Of a stretch of 33,013 nucleotides of DNA, positions 24,486 to 32,903 are shown one piece after another. Origin of the DNA: Planctomycetota bacterium (GTDB lineage: Bacteria; Planctomycetota; JACQVX01); contig JACQVX010000002.1 of the NCBI GenBank assembly GCA_016209495.1, positions 1 through 33,013 on the forward strand, written 5' to 3'. A program made the position numbers and the translations under genes. How positions within the stretch are numbered: position 1 is the stretch's first letter; every line of letters begins with the position of its first letter. The notes under the pieces were generated by a model that ran no database searches, had not been told where the DNA came from, and worked only from the letters and a program-made list of their open reading frames with translations.

Positions 24486-26963
24486 CTACACCACGTAAAC
24501 GTCGAACAGGGTCTCCAGCCTCATGTCGTAGTCCCAGACCACCTTGGTCTTCGCGTCCAGGGTCTTCTTCAGGTAGTTGAGGTAGCGCTTGACGAACTCG
24601 TTGATGGGCTTCTTCTCGAAGCTCTGGGCCTGGGCCCCCTCCATCCCCACCTTCTTGCGCGCCTGCGACTTCGCATAGGAGAGCCACATCCGGAAGTCGT
24701 CCTGGAACTGCTTCGGGTCCATGGCCAGGGCGAGCTTGCGCTTCTCCTTGTCCCGGTCGTCCGTCTCCCACTCGCGGCCCTGCGCCTGGGCCAGCTTCTT
24801 CTGGACCTCGATGGATCGCGCCACCAGGGACTCATCGAAGGACGGATTGCTCTGATAGATCATCTCCCCGACGCCCGGGGCCAGGGCCAGGGTGAGCTTG
24901 CTCCGGTCCGCCTGCAGGGGGATGAAGACGCGGCCCTCCTCCTTCCCGTCGGCGCCGTTCAGGCAGACCGACCGCTCCGCCAGGAAGGGGAGCCCCAGCG
25001 TCAGGACGAAGCCGTCTCGCATCTTGAATCCCGTGTCCTTGTACTTCACGCATACGTTCCGGATGCAGATCCGCGAGGAGCGCCACTCGATGGCCTTGAT
25101 GGCCTCCAGGATCTCCTTCCGGGAATCGAGGAGGTACTTCTCGCTGATCCCCTTCATCACCTCCACGGGGCTGTTGGCGCCGGCGCACTGGCGGCAGCGG
25201 ATCCGCAGGTTGTCCACCTCGCGCTCGACGATGGCCCTCTCGCCGAAGGAGAGGCCGTCCTCCGCCAGGGTCTTGCGGTTGTCGGCGATCTCCTCGTCCT
25301 TGGCGACCACCAGCTCCTTGAGGCGCTCCACGTCCCGTTCGTGGCCCTTGAGGCTCCCCTTGAGCCGGCGGAGCGCCGCCCCCTCGTCCTCGGACAGCTC
25401 CCCCCCGCCCCGCTTCCCCTCCATCTCGTCGCGCCGGGCCTCCCCCTCCTTGAGGGCCCGCTCGGTGGCCTCCAGGACGGAGCCGAGCTCGCGCCGTTCC
25501 TTGAGTCCCATCCGGACCTTGCGCCACTTCTCCTCGAAGCGGGCCATGCGCTCCGCCTCCTTCACGTCCACGGCGCCGTCCAGGCCCCCGATGCCGGGGG
25601 AGAGGCAGTCCGGGTCGGGCTCGCCGGTGTGGAGGGTGGAGATGTACTCGTCGAAGTAGAGGATCCGGGGATCGCCGGGCTCGGCCTTGTAGGCCTCCTC
25701 CATGGACTTCTTGAGGCTGCGGGCCATGACCTCGATGGTGCCCCTCGGCGTCACCCGCTCGTCGGCGGTGGTGAAGCCGTAGCGCAGGAAGAGCTTCAGC
25801 CAGAAGTGGTCCTTCTTCTCTTGCCGGAGCTTGCGGTAGCGCAGGGCCACCTCGCCGTAGAGCCGCCAGAAGGCCTGTTCCATGCGCTTCTGCAGGGAAC
25901 CCAGGAGCTGGGCGTGGATGCCCATCTCCTGGTCGATGAGGGCGCAGAGGTACTTGTCCTCGTCCCGCTCCACGATGGTCTTGGAGAAGATCCCGTGGAT
26001 CTCCTGGAACTCCAGCCGCCGCTCGTCCGCGGACCTCTTCCGCCCCTCCAGCTCCTCGCGCTTGGCGGAGAAGGCCAGGAAGAGATAGAGGGCCCCGTAA
26101 TACTCCTCGTAGGGGACGCCCTCCTTGCGCAGGGCCTCCACCATGGCCTCGTGGCGGATGGCGAAGCGGAAGTCGTGGATCATCTGGTCGACGAGCTGCT
26201 TCTTCCGGGTGTCCAGCTCCCGCTTCTTCTTCTGGTTCTCCCGCTTCAGCATGTCGAGCTTGGTCTTGCCGTCCACGTCCCCCTGGGTCAGCTTGCGGGC
26301 CATCTCGTCCAGCTTCCGCAGCTCCTCGGCCCTCTCCTGCTTGGCCTGCTCCACCTCCTCCGGGGTCAGCTCCCCCTCGCGGGTCCGCACCTTGGGGGCC
26401 AGCGGGGCGGCCTCCAGCGCCTCCTTGGACTCGGCGATGCGCCGGACCAGCTTGCGGGTGACCCCCAGGTCCTTGGAGTACTCGACCAGCTTCTCGTTCT
26501 GCTCGCTGATGCGGACCTTGTTCAGGTCCAGCTTCAGGAGCTTGTCCAGCTTGTGCCGGAGCAGGTTCCGGGCGGTGAGCTTGGCCTCGATGAGGTCCAG
26601 GAGCTCCTTGGGCTGGAAGGGCTTCTCCAGGTAGTCGTCGGCCCCGGCGCTCAGGGCGTCCACCTGGGCCGCGATGGTCCTCTTGGATGAGAGGAGGACG
26701 ACGATGGGGTCCCCCGCGTCCTGGGTTTCCTTGACCCGGCGGCACAGGGCGCACCCGTCCTCGCCGGCGAGGCTGAGGTCGATCACGACGATCTCGGGCT
26801 TCAGCCCCGCGAGGAGGCCCAGGGCCTCCTGGGCGTCCTTGCCCACCTGCACCTCGAAGCCGGAGCGAGAGAGGACGTAGGTGAGCTGCGTGCGCACCTT
26901 GTCGTTGTCGTCCACGACGAGGATGCGATTCTTGGCGGCGGGGGCGACGTCTTCGGGACTCAT
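24486..26963 (-). CDS. Response regulator with large unrecognised output region
   Basis: An 825-residue cytoplasmic protein. Residues about 12-130 are a CheY-like receiver with the acidic pair Asp18/Asp19, phospho-acceptor Asp62 (IVVIDLSLAGEDG), Ser92/Ser93 and Lys114 (DDYLEKPF), all conserved. The remaining roughly 700 residues match no DNA-binding, GGDEF, HD-GYP or phosphatase output that I know. They hold long charged helices (about 130-270 and 470-590, probably coiled coils), a folded-looking middle, a Cys group (590, 593, 633, 638) that could bind zinc, and a C-terminal part ending FDVYVV. The Lys/Glu-rich composition differs from its neighbours. No histidine kinase is in the window; the Ser/Thr kinase downstream may be its partner. 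The ATG lacks a ribosome-binding site and lies about 11 nt from the predicted transcript start. Confidence 0.9.
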   Translation of the reverse strand: MSPEDVAPAAKNRILVVDDNDKVRTQLTYVLSRSGFEVQVGKDAQEALGLLAGLKPEIVVIDLSLAGEDGCALCRRVKETQDAGDPIVVLLSSKRTIAAQVDALSAGADDYLEKPFQPKELLDLIEAKLTARNLLRHKLDKLLKLDLNKVRISEQNEKLVEYSKDLGVTRKLVRRIAESKEALEAAPLAPKVRTREGELTPEEVEQAKQERAEELRKLDEMARKLTQGDVDGKTKLDMLKRENQKKKRELDTRKKQLVDQMIHDFRFAIRHEAMVEALRKEGVPYEEYYGALYLFLAFSAKREELEGRKRSADERRLEFQEIHGIFSKTIVERDEDKYLCALIDQEMGIHAQLLGSLQKRMEQAFWRLYGEVALRYRKLRQEKKDHFWLKLFLRYGFTTADERVTPRGTIEVMARSLKKSMEEAYKAEPGDPRILYFDEYISTLHTGEPDPDCLSPGIGGLDGAVDVKEAERMARFEEKWRKVRMGLKERRELGSVLEATERALKEGEARRDEMEGKRGGGELSEDEGAALRRLKGSLKGHERDVERLKELVVAKDEEIADNRKTLAEDGLSFGERAIVEREVDNLRIRCRQCAGANSPVEVMKGISEKYLLDSRKEILEAIKAIEWRSSRICIRNVCVKYKDTGFKMRDGFVLTLGLPFLAERSVCLNGADGKEEGRVFIPLQADRSKLTLALAPGVGEMIYQSNPSFDESLVARSIEVQKKLAQAQGREWETDDRDKEKRKLALAMDPKQFQDDFRMWLSYAKSQARKKVGMEGAQAQSFEKKPINEFVKRYLNYLKKTLDAKTKVVWDYDMRLETLFDVYVV

Positions 26964-26980
26964 GGGGGCAAACCGGTTAG

Positions 26981-27009
26981 AGTCTAGGCCAGGTGCCGGG
27001 GGGCGTCAA
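26981..27009 (-). promoter_or_regulatory. Promoter of the response regulator/kinase unit
   Basis: TTGACG (27009-27004) and TAGACT (26986-26981) are 17 bp apart, a sound sigma-70-type promoter. Transcription would begin near 26974, only about 11 nt before the ATG, giving a near-leaderless message without ribosome-binding site. The -10 overlaps a plus-strand TAGAGT (26978-26983) that may serve the divergent methyltransferase. An AACCGGTT palindrome sits at 26971-26978. Confidence 0.65.
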
Positions 27010-27010
27010 C

Positions 27011-27640
27011 ATGGACGCGGCGGCCGCCGAGCGCTACCACGCCAGGCGCACGACCCTGGCGAGCGCCAGGCGCAGGCTCTTCCGGGAATGGGCCATCGTC
27101 CGCGGGCTCCTTGGACCCCTGCGGTCCGGGGAGCGCGTGCTGGACTGTCCCTGCGGCATAGGCCCCCACGCCCGGCGACTGGGCGAGCTGGGCGCCCGGG
27201 TGGTGGCGGCCGACCTCTCCCCCGCCATGCTGGCCTACGCGGTGCGGGAGGCCGCACCCGCGTGGGCGGTCGTCGCCGACGCCCGGCGCCTGCCCCTCAG
27301 GGACCGCTCCGTGGATGCGACCTTGGTCGTGCGGCTCCTCCACCACCTCGGCCTAAGAGAGGACCGTCTCGCCGTCCTCCGCGAGGCGGCCCGGGTGTCC
27401 AGGACCCGGGTCGTCGTCTCCTTCATGCACCGGATCGCCCTGGCGCCCCTCCTGAGGCCGCGGCCCACCCGGTCCACGATGGACCTGTCCGCATTCCGCC
27501 GGGAGGCCGCCTCGGCCGGGCTCCGCGTGGAGCGGGTCCGGCCGGTCCTCCCCTTCGTCAAGCGGATGTGGTTCGTGGCGCTGGTGCCCGACCCGACTCA
27601 GAAGACGTACGGCACCAGCCACCAGCTCCGCGCCCGGTAG
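27011..27640 (+). CDS. Class I SAM-dependent methyltransferase
   Basis: A 209-residue soluble enzyme and the only recognisable plus-strand gene. Motif I is RVLDCPCGIGPHARRL (about 43-58), followed by VVAADLSPAML (motif II, acidic residue binding the SAM ribose), VVADARRLPLRD and VRLLHHLG. This is the order of a Methyltransf_11/25-type Rossmann fold, with SAM as methyl donor. The substrate (small molecule, lipid or quinone) cannot be told. ATG 27011 is preferred; an in-frame GTG at 26993 would add six residues. It is divergent from the response regulator across a 47-bp gap. Its last 43 bp overlap the convergent membrane methyltransferase-like gene, so the two 3' ends are antisense to each other. 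Confidence 0.85.
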   Translation: MDAAAAERYHARRTTLASARRRLFREWAIVRGLLGPLRSGERVLDCPCGIGPHARRLGELGARVVAADLSPAMLAYAVREAAPAWAVVADARRLPLRDRSVDATLVVRLLHHLGLREDRLAVLREAARVSRTRVVVSFMHRIALAPLLRPRPTRSTMDLSAFRREAASAGLRVERVRPVLPFVKRMWFVALVPDPTQKTYGTSHQLRAR

Positions 27641-28326
27641 GCGGCCCACTCCGGATAGCGCGCCATGCTGGCCTCCTTCAGGGTCATGTTCACCGCGAAC
27701 ACGCCCACCCACACCCACGCGAGCACCAGGGCGGGGAGCCAGTGCCAGACCATCAGGGCGAAGCTGCCGTAGACCAGGCACTCGCCCAGGTAGTTCGGGT
27801 GGCGCACCAGGCGATGCATGCCATCGGTGATGAGGGCCCGCCTCAGGCGCAGGGTGAAGAACTTCTGGGCGTCGCTCGCGATCATGATCGCGCAGCCCAG
27901 GATGCAGAGACTGACGCAGAGGCAGAACCACGCCGGGTCGGGCAAGGGATAGTCGGGCCTCGCGGTCCCGGAGATCAGGAGCCAGCCGAACACCCAGTAC
28001 CAGCCCAGCACCCCCAGGAAGGCGTTGACCCCGCCGCCGATGGTCACCCGGACCTGCCACCCGGGGTCGGGAAAGGCCAGGTCCTTGATGAGCCATGCCA
28101 GCCCGTAGCTGCCGTGCATGGCAAGGTAGAGCCACGCCGCCACGCTCGTGTTCCGGTAGTAGCCCATCAGGGCGGCCAGGAAGAGGACCGTCCCGGCCTT
28201 CTGGGCGTCGATCACCCAGGCGAGCTTCCAGGGGCGCGGCCCGCCGCCGAAGTCGTGGACGAGGTGATCCGTGAAGCGGCGGACGAGGACGGCCCACCGG
28301 GGGGCCGAGGCCGCCCCCCGAGCCAT
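27598..28326 (-). CDS. Isoprenylcysteine-methyltransferase/DUF1295-like membrane protein
   Basis: A 242-residue integral membrane protein with about five or six hydrophobic helices. The C-terminal part has GMHRLVRHPNYLGE and later YPEWAAYRARSW, the cofactor-binding signature shared by bacterial ICMT-like (PEMT) methyltransferases and steroid 5-alpha-reductase/DUF1295 proteins. It is therefore probably a SAM- or NADPH-dependent enzyme acting on a lipid or isoprenoid; the two options cannot be separated here. The ATG overlaps the TGA of the outer-membrane barrel gene (TGATG), so it is the last gene of the five-gene unit. A longer open frame upstream to 29646 is a shadow of the barrel gene. It ends convergently with the soluble methyltransferase. 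Confidence 0.82.
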   Translation of the reverse strand: MARGAASAPRWAVLVRRFTDHLVHDFGGGPRPWKLAWVIDAQKAGTVLFLAALMGYYRNTSVAAWLYLAMHGSYGLAWLIKDLAFPDPGWQVRVTIGGGVNAFLGVLGWYWVFGWLLISGTARPDYPLPDPAWFCLCVSLCILGCAIMIASDAQKFFTLRLRRALITDGMHRLVRHPNYLGECLVYGSFALMVWHWLPALVLAWVWVGVFAVNMTLKEASMARYPEWAAYRARSWWLVPYVF

Positions 28327-29870
28327 CAGAACTCGACCTGGGCATAGAGGAAATCGGCCCCGTCGTGGGTCCCGGTCCGCCGCACCACGCGGTGCGGGAA
28401 GAAATGGCCGTAGCCGAGGGCCAGGTGCTGGAAGCGGGCCACCACGTCCAGCTCGTCCGCCACCCGCGTCCCGCTCAGGCCCGCCGGGTCCCGACGCACC
28501 GCCTGGCCCGCGGCGCCGGTCCAGGCCCCCCGGGACTCCTCGATCCAGAAGAGGTGGTACGAGAGGTCCAGGTCGGTCCGGTTCGTCTCGCCGGACTCGA
28601 GGCCCCTCGGGACCCAGGCGCCCGGCTCCTTGTCGCCCTTGCCGCGCCCCTCCCTGGACGGCTTGCGGACCCGGTGCTCGAGGCGGAAGCGCAGCCCCCC
28701 GTTCAGGTCCTGCAGGTTGCTCCAGCCGAAGAGGTCCATGACCCCGAACCGGCCGTGCCGGCTGGGATAGAGGTCCTGGAAGGCGTGGCGCTTCCCGTCC
28801 GAGGGGTCCTTGTCGCCGCTGGCATAGGACCAGCCCGCGTGGACCCCCGCGAAGGGCCGCCTCTCCTTGCGGGCCGCCCAGGCCAGCTCCGCCGCGGCGG
28901 CGAAGGCCGAGAGGTCGTCCGGGCCCACTTCGCCCCGCTGCCAGGCCGCCTCGCCCCGCAGTCCCCCGCGGGTCGAGCCGCCACGGAAGGACGCGCCCAG
29001 CGTGTCGATGGAGGTGTCGTCCAGGCCTCCCCGCTCGCCGGAGGTGCGGCCGTTGCCGTCCGCGGCCCGGAGCCAGTAGAGGGTCGCCCCGTCGTCGTCG
29101 TCCCCGCTGTCCACGTAGGCCCCTGCCAGCGCCACGTCCTGGTCCGGGCGGTTGAAGTGCTGGTCGTCGCGGTTCCGCACGTCCACCGGCCAGCCGTAGA
29201 ACAGGCCCGCGACGCCCCCTTCGGACCCCACGGTGAGGTGGGCCGCGTCGAAGGACCGCATGAAGTTCTCCCAGGGGTCGTCCCCGACCAGGCGCTCGTC
29301 CCCCAGCCGGATCGCCTGCCGCCCGGCGCGCAGCTTGAGGTCCTCGTCGTGGCCCATAGGCTCCAGGTCCGCGTAGCCCTCGTAGAGGTCCGCGTGGTCC
29401 TGCTGGCGGAGGACCTGTTCGTTCGCCCCCCAGGTGCGCGTGAAGCGCCCCTCGGCGCGGGCCTGGAAGAAGGGATAGTCCTCCGGACGCCAGTCCATCC
29501 GGGCGTGCAGCCGGTAGTGGTCCAGGTTGTCCCCGTCGTCCTGGGCGCGGTCCAGGTCCAGGTCCGAACGGTACTCGTGCCGGAACCGCGAGCGCACCAG
29601 GTCGAAGTCCCACTCTCCCCCATCGTCCTCGTCCATCCAGGACCACGGGGTGCGTCCCGGCCCCTCGCCGTCCTCCTCCGGGGCCGGCGCCTCCTCGTCG
29701 GGGCCGGCCGGGGCCGGGCCGGGCGGATCTCCCTCGGGCTCGCCGCTGGGCGGCTTCACCTCGACCGGGCCCTCCATCGGGGTCGGGGTCGGGTCCGCGC
29801 CGCGAAGGACGCCGGCGGAGAGCCCCAGGGCCAGACCCAGGGCGATGGCGAAGTTCGTGGGGGCGCTCAT
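28326..29870 (-). CDS. Alginate-export-type outer-membrane beta-barrel
   Basis: A 514-residue exported protein. A signal peptide (about 1-25) is followed by a Pro/Glu/Asp-rich linker (about 26-80), then alternating beta strands typical of the Alginate_exp (AlgE-like) porin family: FRHEYRSDLDLD, HARMDWRPEDYPFFQARAE, LRAGRQAIRLGDERLVG, GVHAGWSYASGDKD and a terminal strand FLYAQVEF. The final Phe is the outer-membrane sorting residue. The LRAGRQ..GDERLVG segment is a hallmark of this family. It likely forms an anion or polysaccharide-permeable channel. The start has GAGGAGGAA just upstream. It shows the organism has an outer membrane. No alginate or exopolysaccharide synthesis genes are in the window, so the substrate is open. 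Confidence 0.85.
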   Translation of the reverse strand: MSAPTNFAIALGLALGLSAGVLRGADPTPTPMEGPVEVKPPSGEPEGDPPGPAPAGPDEEAPAPEEDGEGPGRTPWSWMDEDDGGEWDFDLVRSRFRHEYRSDLDLDRAQDDGDNLDHYRLHARMDWRPEDYPFFQARAEGRFTRTWGANEQVLRQQDHADLYEGYADLEPMGHDEDLKLRAGRQAIRLGDERLVGDDPWENFMRSFDAAHLTVGSEGGVAGLFYGWPVDVRNRDDQHFNRPDQDVALAGAYVDSGDDDDGATLYWLRAADGNGRTSGERGGLDDTSIDTLGASFRGGSTRGGLRGEAAWQRGEVGPDDLSAFAAAAELAWAARKERRPFAGVHAGWSYASGDKDPSDGKRHAFQDLYPSRHGRFGVMDLFGWSNLQDLNGGLRFRLEHRVRKPSREGRGKGDKEPGAWVPRGLESGETNRTDLDLSYHLFWIEESRGAWTGAAGQAVRRDPAGLSGTRVADELDVVARFQHLALGYGHFFPHRVVRRTGTHDGADFLYAQVEF

Positions 29871-29895
29871 GCGTTCCTCCTCTGGTTCGCGGATT

Positions 29896-30225
29896 CTATC
29901 GCCGGAAGGCCGCCACCGCCTCGGCCACGGTGGGGTGGATCTCGAGGATCCGGTCGACCTGGGCGAGCTGCAGGACGCCCCGGACCTTGTCGTTCAGGGC
30001 GGCCAGTTTCAGCTTCCTCTCGATGGAGAGCCGGACCAGCTCCCCGATGCCGCTGGAGGAGAGATAGTCCACCCCCCCCAGGTCCATCACCAGCCGCTTC
30101 TCGGCCCCCAGCGCCGAGCGGAGTCGGGGGCAAAGCTCCTGGTCGAAGCGGCCACGCAGCGTGACGACGACCACGTCCCCCTCCCGGCGGAGCGCGAAGG
30201 GCTCGTCACTCGTATTCGGTTCCAT
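29896..30225 (-). CDS. STAS-domain anti-sigma factor antagonist-like protein
   Basis: A 109-residue single STAS domain of the SpoIIAA/RsbV type. It opens with DVVVVTLRGRFDQE, then LVMDLGGVDYLSSSGIGELV and a final helix EAVAAF. Ser58, directly before Gly59, is the position phosphorylated by anti-sigma kinases in this family, and flanking Ser56 and Ser57 are also present. Such proteins sequester an anti-sigma factor kinase when unphosphorylated. No RsbW-like kinase, PP2C phosphatase or sigma factor is in the window, so its partner lies elsewhere. The ATG overlaps the end of the zinc peptidase gene by 20 bp and a GGAGA lies upstream, so it is co-translated with the peptidase. Confidence 0.9.
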   Translation of the reverse strand: MEPNTSDEPFALRREGDVVVVTLRGRFDQELCPRLRSALGAEKRLVMDLGGVDYLSSSGIGELVRLSIERKLKLAALNDKVRGVLQLAQVDRILEIHPTVAEAVAAFRR

Positions 30226-31099
30226 CGAAGGTCTCCCGGAAGTGATGGTAGACCACCTCCCACGCCGAGCGCGGGCGCGGCGGCTGGCCCGCGATGAACT
30301 CGCGCAGGCGCTGGCCCTGGGAGGTGTAGATCATGTAGGTCTCGGCCAGGAACTCGTTGAGGAAGGACCTCTGGTATACCTGCCGCGCCGTCGCGTCCAG
30401 GAGGAACTCCACGCCGATGACCGCCCCCTCCCGGGCTATGGGCTCGAAGGCCCGCCCCAGCGGCTCCCGCCGCCAGGGTTCCAGGGCGTGCTCGTGGGCG
30501 TGTCCCAGCTCGTGGAGCAGGAGGCCCAGGTAGGTGCGGCGCGCCCCGCTCAGGGCGAAGTCGTACATCATGACGGTCCGGTCCTCGTAGGCCGAACCCT
30601 TAGCGCCGTCGGGCCCCCAGCCCCCGAGCTGCAAGGACCGGAAGCTGTCCCGGGAGAGGTGGGAGGCCGGAAGCTCGCCCAGGACGCGCGCCGTCAGGTC
30701 GTAGATGACCCCGTGGCGCCGGTTGTAGGCGGGCTCCGCCTCGGCCGAGCGGCCGTGGGAGCCATTGCGGATCCGGACGCCGTGGCGGGCCAGGAGCGCC
30801 TGCAGCCCATCGAAGGCCCTCCGGTCCTCCACGGTGGCGATGCCCTCGAGGGCGGCCCAGGCCGTGTAGGTGTGGAACTGGGCCTCGCTCGCCACGTGCC
30901 ACATGGCGCTCGACCCGCCCTTGATGTTCCCGCCCAGCCGGTAGAGCCCGTTGAAGAAGATCACCTTCTGCCCGAAGCGGAACTCGCTCTCCAGCTCCGA
31001 GGTGAGGTCGCGTATCTCGCCCACCCTGGATCGCCAGGCCTGGCCCAGCTCCCGCGCCTCGGGAGGCATCCGCCGGAGGGGGACGCCCGGCGCGCTCAC
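30206..31099 (-). CDS. HELGH zinc metallopeptidase, possibly lethal-factor-like
   Basis: A 297-residue protein from GTG 31099, which overlaps the upstream stop (GTGA), with GGAGGGG about 8 bp upstream. An in-frame ATG at 31069 is an alternative. The zincin motif is His196-Glu-Leu-Gly-His200. About 50 residues later comes NEFLAETYMIY (Glu249, Glu253), which can supply the third zinc ligand. This spacing and motif resemble the gluzincin fold of anthrax-lethal-factor-like (ATLF) domains. I give the subfamily low certainty. There is no signal peptide, so the enzyme is either cytoplasmic or exported with help. It is sandwiched between a transglutaminase/TPR membrane protein and a STAS regulator, suggesting regulated proteolysis. 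The alpha-2-macroglobulin further along could relate to proteases, but that is speculative. Confidence 0.8.
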   Translation of the reverse strand: MSAPGVPLRRMPPEARELGQAWRSRVGEIRDLTSELESEFRFGQKVIFFNGLYRLGGNIKGGSSAMWHVASEAQFHTYTAWAALEGIATVEDRRAFDGLQALLARHGVRIRNGSHGRSAEAEPAYNRRHGVIYDLTARVLGELPASHLSRDSFRSLQLGGWGPDGAKGSAYEDRTVMMYDFALSGARRTYLGLLLHELGHAHEHALEPWRREPLGRAFEPIAREGAVIGVEFLLDATARQVYQRSFLNEFLAETYMIYTSQGQRLREFIAGQPPRPRSAWEVVYHHFRETFDGTEYE

Positions 31100-32877
31100 G
31101 CGGGGCGCCCCTCCGCCCCGGTCCCGTCCGCCACCCGCGCCGAGCAGCCCGCGCGGCGCCGCAGCTCGGCCGCCATCTCCTGGGTCTCCCTGCGCGCGGG
31201 CGCGACCCGGAGGGCGAGCTCGGCGTGGGCCAGGGCCGCCTCCAGGTCCCCCTCCACCTCCGCCGCCAGGCGGGCGAGCGAGAGGAGGGCGTCCGCGTCC
31301 TCGCGCCGCGCCGCCAGCCGCGAGCGCAGGGCCCGATGGACCCGGCGCGCCTCCCGTCGGGCGGCGCCCCCTTCGCCCAGGCGGGCGAGGAGCCGGGCCA
31401 GGTTCTCCCGGGCCACCAGGAAGCCCGGATCCAGGCGCAGGGCCTCCCCGAATCGGCCCAGTGCCTCCTCGTGGCGGCCCGCCGCCACCAGGGCCGTCCC
31501 CAGATTGTTCAGGACGTAGACCGACCCCGGTGCCCTCTCCAGGGCCTCCCGGTGGGCCGCCACCGCCTCGTCCACCCGCCCCAGGCGAAGGAGTGCGCGG
31601 CCCTGATTGGTACGGGCTAGCTCGGAGTGCGGGTCCAGCCGCTGGGCCTTCCGGAAGCAGGCCATGGCGCGGCCCATCCGGCCCGCCTGCTGGTAGGCCT
31701 GGCCCAGGTGGAGCCGGGCGGCGGCGGAGCCAGGGTCCAGGCGGACCGCGGCCTGGAGGTGCCCCAGCGCGGCTTCCACGTCGCCCCGGAGCAGGTGGAG
31801 GACGCCCAGGTTGTCGCGCCCGGCCGCGAAAGAGGAGGAGAGGTCCGTGGCGCGGCTGAAGTCCCGCAGGGCCAGGTGCTCCTCGCCGCGATTGAAGTGG
31901 TAGACGCCACGGTTGTTCAACATCTCCACCAGGACCTCCCGCGGCCCCAGGCTGGAGAGATAGACGCCGCGCGACTCGAGCTCGGCCTGGATGCGGTAGC
32001 GGACCCGGTAGTAGGCGTCGTCGAACGAGGCCCCCCGGGCCGTGGTCTCGACGTTGATGCGCACGCCGGGGGCCTCGTAGCGGACCAGGAAGTGGCGCGG
32101 GACGGAGACCCCGTGAAAGGGGAGGCCCAGCCGGCGCGTCAGGGCGAGGTAGAGGGCCGCGAGGCTCACGCAGTAGCCCCGGCGCCGGTCGATGACGCGA
32201 TGCAAGAGCAGGTGCTCCAGCCCCGAGGCGCGCGGCTCCTCGGCGTCGAATCCCTCGTACTTGTAGACGTAGTTGTTGATGGTGCGGACCCGGTCGTGGG
32301 GGTCCTCCACCCCCTCCAGCCGGCGGCCGAGGCGGATGACCATCCGGTCGATGACCCCCAGGTAGTGAGCCACGTCCAGGGCGGGGTCGCTCTCCTTGGC
32401 CATCTCCAGGGCGAATCGGGCCACGTCCAGTCGCTCGTCCGGGAGGCCAGCGGTCTGGGCCAGCCGGTCCTCCAGGGAGGCGCGCGGGACGGCAGGGGTT
32501 CGCCCCGATAGGCGCCGCGTCCGCCTCCAGGGGCCCTCCGGCGCCAGGGACTGGCCTATGGTCCGGAGGTCCGCCCTGGGGTCCAGGACCCGGGCGGCGG
32601 CACCCAGCCTGCGCAGGGTCCGGGGCAGGCCGCCCTCGGGGTCCCTCAGGGCGGCGGCCATCCCCGCCACCGCGCCGCTCACCACCAGATAGGACCCGAG
32701 GACCCCCACCTGGACCACGGTGCGGTCCCGCCCCTCCGGGAGGGACCCGCTCACGCCGAGCACCGTGGCCAGGAGGACCGCCTCGGCCCAGCCCGCCAGG
32801 CCGCGGCGCACCCCCGTGGCGGCGGCCACCGCCAGGGCCGCCGTGGCCAGGAGGTATAGGGGCAGGTCCTCGTCCAT
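31096..32877 (-). CDS. Membrane protein with SirB1/transglutaminase core and TPR repeats
   Basis: From ATG 32877, with GGAGG close upstream, the protein is 593 residues. An ATG at 32919 would add 14 residues but lies upstream of the predicted -10. Two or three transmembrane helices (about 6-75) precede a SirB1-like/transglutaminase core (about 170-310): DVAHYLGVIDRM, RTINNYVYKYEGFDAEEP, Cys236 in RRGYCVSLAALYLAL, His262 in VPRHFLVR and Glu277 in INVETTARG. Most SirB1 proteins lack the active Cys; here a Cys-His-acid triad is possible. About six TPR repeats (from about 320 to 560) follow. It heads a compact gene run with the zinc peptidase. A role as membrane-bound cross-linking or peptidase-like enzyme that recruits partners through the TPRs is inferred. 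Confidence 0.85.
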   Translation of the reverse strand: MDEDLPLYLLATAALAVAAATGVRRGLAGWAEAVLLATVLGVSGSLPEGRDRTVVQVGVLGSYLVVSGAVAGMAAALRDPEGGLPRTLRRLGAAARVLDPRADLRTIGQSLAPEGPWRRTRRLSGRTPAVPRASLEDRLAQTAGLPDERLDVARFALEMAKESDPALDVAHYLGVIDRMVIRLGRRLEGVEDPHDRVRTINNYVYKYEGFDAEEPRASGLEHLLLHRVIDRRRGYCVSLAALYLALTRRLGLPFHGVSVPRHFLVRYEAPGVRINVETTARGASFDDAYYRVRYRIQAELESRGVYLSSLGPREVLVEMLNNRGVYHFNRGEEHLALRDFSRATDLSSSFAAGRDNLGVLHLLRGDVEAALGHLQAAVRLDPGSAAARLHLGQAYQQAGRMGRAMACFRKAQRLDPHSELARTNQGRALLRLGRVDEAVAAHREALERAPGSVYVLNNLGTALVAAGRHEEALGRFGEALRLDPGFLVARENLARLLARLGEGGAARREARRVHRALRSRLAARREDADALLSLARLAAEVEGDLEAALAHAELALRVAPARRETQEMAAELRRRAGCSARVADGTGAEGRPA

Positions 32878-32897
32878 GGGCCTCCGGTCGGGGCGCC

Positions 32898-32903
32898 ATT
32901 GTA
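32898..32903 (-). promoter_or_regulatory. Candidate -10 element of the five-gene unit
   Basis: TACAAT (5/6 match to the -10 consensus) lies about 20 bp before ATG 32877, in a locally AT-richer stretch. No good -35 is seen at 16-18 bp, so this is tentative. It would give a leader of about 14 nt. Confidence 0.35.

Noticed and set aside
23757-26690. Long plus-strand frame antisense to the response regulator and kinase
   Set aside because: The Leu/Val/Gly-rich translation is the mirror of the Lys/Glu-rich coiled coils. It has no start signal or recognisable domain.
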